This document shows, piece by piece, positions 58,501 through 64,000 of a DNA stretch of 64,000 bases. Source of the DNA: Norana najaformis (lineage: Eukaryota; Annelida; Clitellata; Crassiclitellata; Hormogastridae); assembly GCA_964023275.1 (NCBI GenBank), contig OZ029921.1, forward strand, positions 12,653,806 through 12,717,805, written 5' to 3'. Numbering within the stretch: the stretch's first letter is position 1; the number at the start of each line of letters is the position of its first letter. Below the pieces are notes generated by a model, which was not told where the DNA came from, made no database searches, and was given only the letters and a program-made list of their open reading frames with translations. The position numbers were made by a program, and so were the translations under genes.

Positions 58501-58545
58501 TTCAACAAAGGCGCTGTAGAAGTTAATTACAATTACAGTTAGTGG
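58501..58545 (+). repeat. L2-type 3' terminus
   Basis: GGCGCTGTAGAAGTTAATTACAATTACAG is the terminal motif of L2-like elements and probably belongs with the RT fragment at 57060-57640. Confidence 0.6.
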
Positions 58546-59499
58546 TAAATAATGCTAAATATGCTGCTAGAGTTAAAGAGATACCCCATTCTCATCATTT
58601 TTGTCACTCCAATGAACTGCCATTTAAAGTGGATATTCAGTTGTACTGCACATCTGCAATTGCATATCTAATTTCTAAGTTCTAAGGAATCACAATCGTA
58701 ATCCTGAGATTTCTACAGCACTCAACGAAAGCCATGTCACAGGGACCAGCTTCCAGCTTATTCATAGGCACTCAGTCAAAACAAAATCAATTGGCAAAAT
58801 GGGTTCGGTTCCATGTCAAGACCCAACAGTCAGGCAGAGAGACGGCATGGCAGCTACGGTGAGTGATGTTTAGGAATGCAGCGGAAAGAGAAGAAAGAGG
58901 AAGAAGGGTAGTCAGGATAGGATCTGCGAAAGAGGAATGAACACTGTTCTACACAGCTAGCAAATTAGGAAAGAGATATGCCAATTCAAAATTTTTATGA
59001 GATGGACTTCACTGATATGAATTGCACCAAATCATCATTCCTGATCTGAAATTGAATTGAATCTTAAAGCTTCACTGGTCCCTAAACATAAAGACCCACC
59101 AGAGTGCATTTAATAAGCTTTCTACTATATTTTTCCAACAGATCTAAACAGGTGCAACCTAACACAGTCCAGACGTAAGTATTAAATGAATCTATAATGA
59201 GCTCAGCCCTGCAAAACTGTATGTATATGCTGCGGATAAGCTGACGTGCCAGATGACATAGGACAGCCAGTGCCAAATATAGCTAAGGCAAGCCCAAGAT
59301 ATAAACAGCTGACAGAGGGACCTGAAAGCTGAAACCAGGGCTCAATACAGTACAGTCCAGATGTAGCTCAGAGGTCAAGAATGCCAGCTGTGACATTTCC
59401 ATTAATGCACCCATAGAAAAATTCACCTTTCTGTAAACAGGACTAAACCAATCCAACATCTGGTCATTTACTTCTATCGACAATTCTAATGCAACTCAC
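58546..59499. other. WDR4 intron sequence without recognised gene
   Basis: Short frames on both strands show no motif. Part of 59050-59460 on the minus strand may be an old retroelement 3' region, but this is not supported well enough to call. Confidence 0.4.
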
Positions 59500-59665
59500 C
59501 AAGTCAAGAAGCATTGAGACATGACCCATCACCAAAGTGTCAGCAATTTCGTTTTCATTTGCAGATAAAACAGGAAAACAGTGAACATCTCCAGATTTGT
59601 CTGCGACCAGAACATTCAACTCAGCATCATCAAAGGTTATGGCTGTAGACCTTCTTGGCAATAAC
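59500..59665 (-). CDS. WDR4: WDR4 exon (ADKSGDV blade)
   Basis: The exon is 166 bp: one base completing the arginine codon plus 55 codons from LLPRRSTAITF to GHVSMLLDL. The acceptor is ...CGATAG/G and the donor is TTG/GTGAGT, a strong consensus in phase 0. The strings VLVADKSGDV and GHVSMLLD are near-invariant in WDR4 proteins and give the identification. Reading past the donor meets a stop about ten codons into the intron. Confidence 0.93.
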
Positions 59666-60223
59666 CTATCGAAGCAGTCAACGTATTAATAAACTACATT
59701 AAAGTTTCAATACACTAGATACAACAATGGTAAATAGAATCTGATTCATATTGTTTACAATTATTGTTTTAGCACGCTCTAGAAGTTCAGAGTTAAAATT
59801 CAAGTTTGTCGAATTCATGTTGGCCCATAATGTGCACAATACTGAAGGCAAGCCTATCAGCAATAATCAAAGGCATTACTAGTTTTTTACACAAATCAAG
59901 GTTATCCTATTTAATGCATGACAGTTACAGTGGTGGATCCACAGGGAGGACATCAGGGGTGTGACTGCCCTCTCCCTAGAGGCTTTGATTGTAAAATACC
60001 ATGAAACAGAGAAAAGTCACAGTATAACAAATGGTAAATGGAGATGAGCCCAAGACAGGGATGATTAGGAAAGTCGTAATCACAGACAGGCTTACAGTTT
60101 AGCATTGCAGCCTCATGTAGTGGATCAATTTTGACAATTTATGAATTCCTGTGGAGGAAGCAGTGATCTAGTTTATCTGCAATCTGGGGTGGCCATATTG
60201 TTTATAGGTTAGTGGCCATAAGG

Positions 60224-62551
60224 CAGTGGTGCACAACCTTTTTGGGAAGAGGGCCACAATTCGAATTCCGAAAGCCTTCGGGGGCCAAACGACTGAGCTC
60301 CTCTAAGACTGATGCGAAATTTATGGTCTAGGAAGAGGATTAGCAAACGTAAATTAAAGTTTAAATTCAACTGTGTTAATTACTAAGACTTATAAGTTAT
60401 CAAGTTTATTTTCCTGCAAAACTGTTAGTTTTATCACATTACGCAAGTCAGTGTGAAGGCTGTGGCTGCATGTCCGCAACAAGCCTGGAGATGTCAGGTC
60501 GAATGTTCGTAGTTGACAGACGAAGAACTTCTTCAAGATGTTTGTCGGTGAGTTGATTCCGGGTGTTGCTTTTGTTGAGCTTCATTTGCGAAAAGGTTTG
60601 CTCACAGCGATACGTGCTTCCAAACATGCTTGCACGAACAAGAGCATTGTCCTTCAGGTTGACGAATGTTGCTGGAAGACACTTGTAAAACTCTACCAAA
60701 GTTTTATCTCTGAAAGCAGCACGCATTGTGTCAGAGGATTGCATGTCAATAAGTTCAAGCTGGTACTCCGGCGAAACATCTTCCACCGGAACAGCAAATG
60801 GATCTGCAAACACCTTCATCTGCAAGCTGTGGTGGTCAAAGTCTGCAAAACGACCATCGAACGCCGTCATCAACGCCTCTAACTTCTCAGCATATATGTT
60901 CGTACAGATATCTGGATTTTTCTGCAACAGGGACTGGAATGTTGGAAAATGAACGAAGTTTCCAGACTCAGCTTGTTGAATAAACAACTTTAGTTTGACT
61001 TTGAAGCCCGCAACATGATTTGCAAGATGACCCACAAGCTGATTTTCTCCCTGCAGCTGCACATTAAGACAATTCAAGTGTTCAGTAATGTCGACAAGAA
61101 ATGTCAAGTCAGCCTGCCACGCTTTGTCAGTGAGAGATGCGACTTCTGCTTCTTTCTTCTTGCCTGTCATGAATTCTGCAACGTCATCAATCAACTCCCA
61201 GAATCTCCTCAGCATCTTACTTCGACTCAGCCATTGCACTTCACAATAATAGAGCAGATCGCCATGGTCTGTGTCGGTGTCTTCAAGAAGGCTTCGAAAC
61301 TGCCGATGGTTGAGGCTTCGTGACTTGATGAAATTTATAGTTTTTGTCACCAGTGTCATCACGTCCTGGAAGCCAAGATCCTTACCACATAAATTTTGCT
61401 GGTGAATAATGCAGTGAAACTTCACCAGCTCCCTGTTTCCAGTTCCCAGATGTCTTGACAACAAGGACACCAGCCCATTAGTTTGACCTGTCATAGCTGG
61501 TGCTCCATCTGTAGTGATACTAACCAGCTTCGTCATATCCAAGGAAACACTGCCACACAGTTTCAAAGTCTCGTCCAGCAGGTCAGCCCTTGTTGTTTTG
61601 CCTTTCATTGATCCCATACCAAGCAACTCTTCAGTTATCTCAAAGGATGAGGATACTCCACGGACAAACACCAACAGCTGTGCAGTAGAGTCGATATCGG
61701 TCGACTCATCGGCCGCCAAAGAAAAGTAACAAAAGTTAGCTACTTTGTCTGCCAGTTGCCTAGTCACGTCCTGTGACAGAGCTGAAATTCGGCGTTGTAT
61801 TGTCATGCGGTTCAGAGAGACCGTCTGCAGCTTGTTAGTAGCATCTGGACACAGTTTCTTCGACGCTGCTATCATACAGTTCTTCACAAAGTCACCATCG
61901 GTGAACGGCCGACCCGATTTCGCTATCATAAGTGAAATGTCGTAGCTAACTTCACATGATGCATCGAAGTCGGCAGACCGCTTGGTAAAAACCTTCTGCT
62001 GCTGGTTCAGTGAACGACACAATGACTGAATTTTGGCTGTTCTTTCTTCACCAACAACACTTTGGAAATCCTTGTGCTTCGACTCGTAGTGGCGCTTCAT
62101 GTTTGATATCTTTGCTACAGCTACTGTTGAGTGGCACAACAGACAAATGACGTTACCCTGTTGCTGAATAAAACAGTAGCGGTCTGTCCAGTCATCATGA
62201 AATTGTCTGTTTTCATTGTCAACTTTTCGTTTCCGACCGTTAGACATTTCGAATTTACGAGGGAATATAAAAACACAACTAATTACGAATTACAACAACT
62301 TGATGAAATTAGTCATGTAAACACGAGATTGTAAAAGTAAACAAAAAAAAAATGGGGGACACATTACGAATTAGAGATGTCCAGAATTAGACATGTGCGC
62401 AACCGTAATGCTGCCTTTTAATCAATCGCAACATCATGAAAAAATATGACTGAATTATCAATTTTTCGGCTTTCGCATTGATCTTCGCGGGCCACATGAA
62501 GGCTCGTGGCGGGCCGGATGTGGCCCGCGGGCCGGACGTTGTGCACCACTG
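60224..62551 (-). mobile_element. Complete autonomous hAT transposon in a WDR4 intron
   Basis: The element is 2328 bp. It begins and ends with the inverted repeat CAGTGGTGCACAAC (60224-60237 and, inverted, 62538-62551). It is flanked by a perfect 8-bp duplication CCATAAGG (60216-60223 and 62552-62559), the length typical of hAT insertions. Subterminal GGGCCACA/GGCCCGCGGGCC-rich stretches lie inside both ends. A single intact transposase gene fills most of the interior. It sits between the WDR4 exons at 63910 and 59665, transcribed in the same direction as WDR4. Intact ends, intact ORF and an unmutated duplication suggest a young insertion. Confidence 0.95.
60448..62247 (-). CDS. hAT transposase, intact 599 aa (GTF2IRD2/ZBED-related group)
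   Basis: The protein has an N-terminal BED-like zinc finger (C35, C38, H53, H58). It then has the hAT catalytic core with LAADESTD (D180), SITTDGAPAMTG (D247), the FHCIIHQQNLC segment and VQWLSR around W339. It ends with the dimerisation/catalytic segment STYRCEQTFSQMK (E549). Thus D, D and E of the hAT triad are all present, spaced much as in Hermes. Its close relatives are the transposon-like host proteins GTF2IRD2, EPM2AIP1 and FAM200/ZBED5. The ATG at 62247 gives the full BED finger. A poly(A) signal AATAAA lies at 60405-60410, within the element. No stop or frameshift interrupts 599 codons, unlike every other transposon gene here. Confidence 0.95.
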   Translation of the reverse strand: MSNGRKRKVDNENRQFHDDWTDRYCFIQQQGNVICLLCHSTVAVAKISNMKRHYESKHKDFQSVVGEERTAKIQSLCRSLNQQQKVFTKRSADFDASCEVSYDISLMIAKSGRPFTDGDFVKNCMIAASKKLCPDATNKLQTVSLNRMTIQRRISALSQDVTRQLADKVANFCYFSLAADESTDIDSTAQLLVFVRGVSSSFEITEELLGMGSMKGKTTRADLLDETLKLCGSVSLDMTKLVSITTDGAPAMTGQTNGLVSLLSRHLGTGNRELVKFHCIIHQQNLCGKDLGFQDVMTLVTKTINFIKSRSLNHRQFRSLLEDTDTDHGDLLYYCEVQWLSRSKMLRRFWELIDDVAEFMTGKKKEAEVASLTDKAWQADLTFLVDITEHLNCLNVQLQGENQLVGHLANHVAGFKVKLKLFIQQAESGNFVHFPTFQSLLQKNPDICTNIYAEKLEALMTAFDGRFADFDHHSLQMKVFADPFAVPVEDVSPEYQLELIDMQSSDTMRAAFRDKTLVEFYKCLPATFVNLKDNALVRASMFGSTYRCEQTFSQMKLNKSNTRNQLTDKHLEEVLRLSTTNIRPDISRLVADMQPQPSH

Positions 62552-62559
62552 CCATAAGG

Positions 62560-63200
62560 TAAAGATTACCTATTTGGGTTATAGTCTAATACAATTATTG
62601 GTTTTAAACGGTCTATTTTTTTATTAGTTATCAAAGTCAGTACAAAGATCTGCATGATCAGCAGTTGCAAGCTAAAAGCAATTTAATAAAACAGATGACA
62701 CCATACTTATTTATCTGGCCCACATGGTGCCATAAGTGCAGTACTGCATTCACTATGCAACTTCCGCTTTTAATAAATGTGATTTAATTTATTTGTTATC
62801 GATCTTTGCTAAATATAACTAATTCAAACATTTTTTAAATTTCTGCACCAAAGTTGTGCTTTTCAAAAAGATGCACCCCAGAAGATTGTCTAAAATCCAT
62901 GACTTATGTCCAGAAACTATGGTACAGTGGGGTCAAACCTGAAGTCGTGGGTGAGGAGAATACATAGGCGCACATTACCATAGTTTTACGCATATAATTT
63001 GCATATGCGTATACCCTGCAGATATTTGCAGAGCCTAGCTAAATGTGTACAAAGTTTGGTATAGGTTGCATACTCATATGCCCCGCAGAAATTAGCTAAA
63101 TGTGTAAAAAGCCTGGCCGCACATGTGTATGCCCAGCAAGCCTGCACGGACCACAAAACAATCACTTACTTGCCATTATCATCTAAATCATAAGAATCAT
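62560..63200. other. WDR4 intron sequence; repeated TIR-like motif
   Basis: No coding signal is present. At 62970-63070 the phrases TACCATAGTTTTACGCATATA and TATGCGTATACCCTGCAGA resemble, inverted, the motif near 18290-18345. Confidence 0.4.
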
Positions 63201-63204
63201 AAAA

Positions 63205-63775
63205 AATAATACAAGGACTTATAGCACCACTGTAATAATGCTAAAGGCATCAGTTGATGGTCACTGCTAAGCAAAGTTATTGCGCATACCAAATTCCACG
63301 ATGAGTTCAGTCAAAAGCCAAGAGGGAGATCTGAGCAGACACTAAACAGTTTACAGAGGAAATGAGGCAGGAATAGATGGGTTTTTAGTCAAGATCTAAA
63401 GGCCAACACAGATTCTGCAGAGTGAACGCTTACAGGAAGAGAGTTCCAGAGTCTGGGGCCAACAACAGAGAAGGCATTCCTACCAAGAGCTGTCCTTGTC
63501 CTTGATATAGTCTGACTGAGACATTCAGAGGACCTGGTCGAGTAGCTGCAAGTCTTGAGAATCAGGATAAGATGAAGACAGTGAGGTTGGTTGAAATGTA
63601 GAACTTCATACACAATTAGTCCGGTCCTGAAAATTACTTTTACTATGGGTAACCGGTGTAATGATTGCTCTGGCCAAGGTGTTTTGAACTCTGAAGTTTT
63701 GTCAAGTTACCTTTTGAAATGCCGATAAAAGCAAGTTACAGTAGTTAAGATGGCTGGAGACCAGGGCATTTGCAT
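63205..63775 (-). mobile_element. 5'-truncated L2-like retrotransposon (family A)
   Basis: The frame at 63613-63389 has RTALGRNAFSVVGPRLWNSL followed by PVSVHSAESVLAF and then, after one stop, LKTHLF. The 3' end is near 63205 with GGTGCTATAAGTCC. It is closely related to the copies at 915-1872 and 32270-34240. Confidence 0.85.
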
Positions 63776-63909
63776 TGGAAAGCATGCAGGTGCTGCATGT
63801 TAATGGAAATGCACACAAGCAGCCAATTGGTAAACATACTTCTACTGCATAATAGCAGCTCTACAGATATTCTAAGATTTAGTCAGTTTGGAGAAGGTTG
63901 GAAACTTGC

Positions 63910-64000
63910 CTTGTGCTGATAAGTTTCCATGAATCATTCACATGCCAAACAGTCAATGTTTTGTCATCATCACTGGCAGCAAAATACTTTCCTGATGATG
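63910..64000 (-). CDS. WDR4: WDR4 exon, first in window (cut by window edge)
   Basis: After two leftover bases the exon reads SSGKYFAASDDDKTLTVW and on to SWKLIST, then AG of a split arginine codon. This fits the family's early blade (human form SPSGNYFALTDDSKRLILF). The exon ends in phase 2 at ACAAG followed by GCAAGT, a GC donor. Joining AG to the G that opens the next exon makes AGG (Arg) and continues into LLPRRSTAITF, as in the vertebrate protein. No GT donor nearby gives a frame-preserving junction. The true 5' border of this exon is outside the window. Confidence 0.88.

Larger units (their letters stand above)
18505..64000 (-). other. WDR4: WDR4 (tRNA m7G methyltransferase non-catalytic subunit) gene, 5' end outside window
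   Basis: This is the only host gene recognised. WDR4 (Trm82 in yeast) is a WD40 beta-propeller that holds METTL1 (Trm8) and together they make N7-methylguanosine at position 46 of a subset of tRNAs. Eight exons on the minus strand were assembled by splice sites and phase: 63910-64000, 59500-59665, 55649-55761, 54968-55025, 51367-51575, 37682-37877, 29270-29354 and 18772-18989. Together they encode 377 residues plus stop, against about 412 for full-length human WDR4. Diagnostic family stretches are [48 protein letters not shown] and a basic tail with RIDNMKEYISRKQERL. Introns are about 4.2, 3.7, 0.6, 3.4, 13.5, 8.3 and 10.3 kb, filled largely with transposable elements. Seven junctions keep frame, so the locus looks functional. 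First exon(s) and promoter lie to the right of the window. Confidence 0.93.

Noticed and set aside
63901..63909. Ordinary GT donor for the first WDR4 exon at CAA/GTTTCC
   Set aside because: It would end the exon in phase 0, whereas the downstream exon needs phase 2; the GC site two codons earlier restores both frame and the conserved residues.

Overview
The window is nuclear DNA of an invertebrate-type metazoan. A split gene with long introns, AT-rich sequence, many microsatellites, and abundant decayed L2/CR1-like and EN-RT non-LTR retrotransposons, hAT transposons and a Ty3/Gypsy element all fit this. Nothing bacterial, viral or organellar was seen. The species cannot be named from the sequence alone.

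One host gene is recognisable. It is the orthologue of WDR4 (yeast Trm82), the WD40 partner of METTL1 in tRNA m7G46 methylation. It lies on the minus strand. Eight coding exons were found by joining open reading frames across matching splice phases, running from 63910-64000 (cut by the right edge) to the stop codon at 18772. All seven junctions keep frame. The first intron in the window uses a GC donor. The 5' exons lie beyond position 64000.

Region 1-18 kb, downstream of WDR4, is repeat territory. It holds a 280-bp direct duplication, L2-like fragments, a long (TA)n tract, and a decayed Ty3/Gypsy element whose visible order (protease, integrase, RNase H) puts integrase before RT. It also holds repeated copies of a probable retroelement C-terminal domain separated by (AAT)n tracts, and a transposase-like fragment at 16.4-17.2 kb.

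Region 18-38 kb holds the last three WDR4 exons with large introns. A BED-type hAT deletion derivative (24481-27287) interrupts a ~371-bp repeat that recurs as a tandem array at 34.3-35.5 kb, so the array serves as an empty-site comparison. The hAT's 3' part was amplified into ~121-135-bp tandem units, and two 5'-truncated retroposons with perfect target-site duplications later landed in that array. L2-like fragments fill 31.9-37.5 kb.

Region 38-64 kb holds the remaining exons. The 13.5-kb intron contains a CR1/L2-like element and three EN-RT elements. Another CR1/L2-like element fills much of 52.4-54.4 kb. The rightmost intron carries a structurally complete hAT transposon (60224-62551): one uninterrupted 599-codon transposase, 14-bp terminal inverted repeats and a perfect 8-bp target-site duplication. 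That is the best candidate for a recently active element here. I found no evidence for a wholly new multi-gene system.
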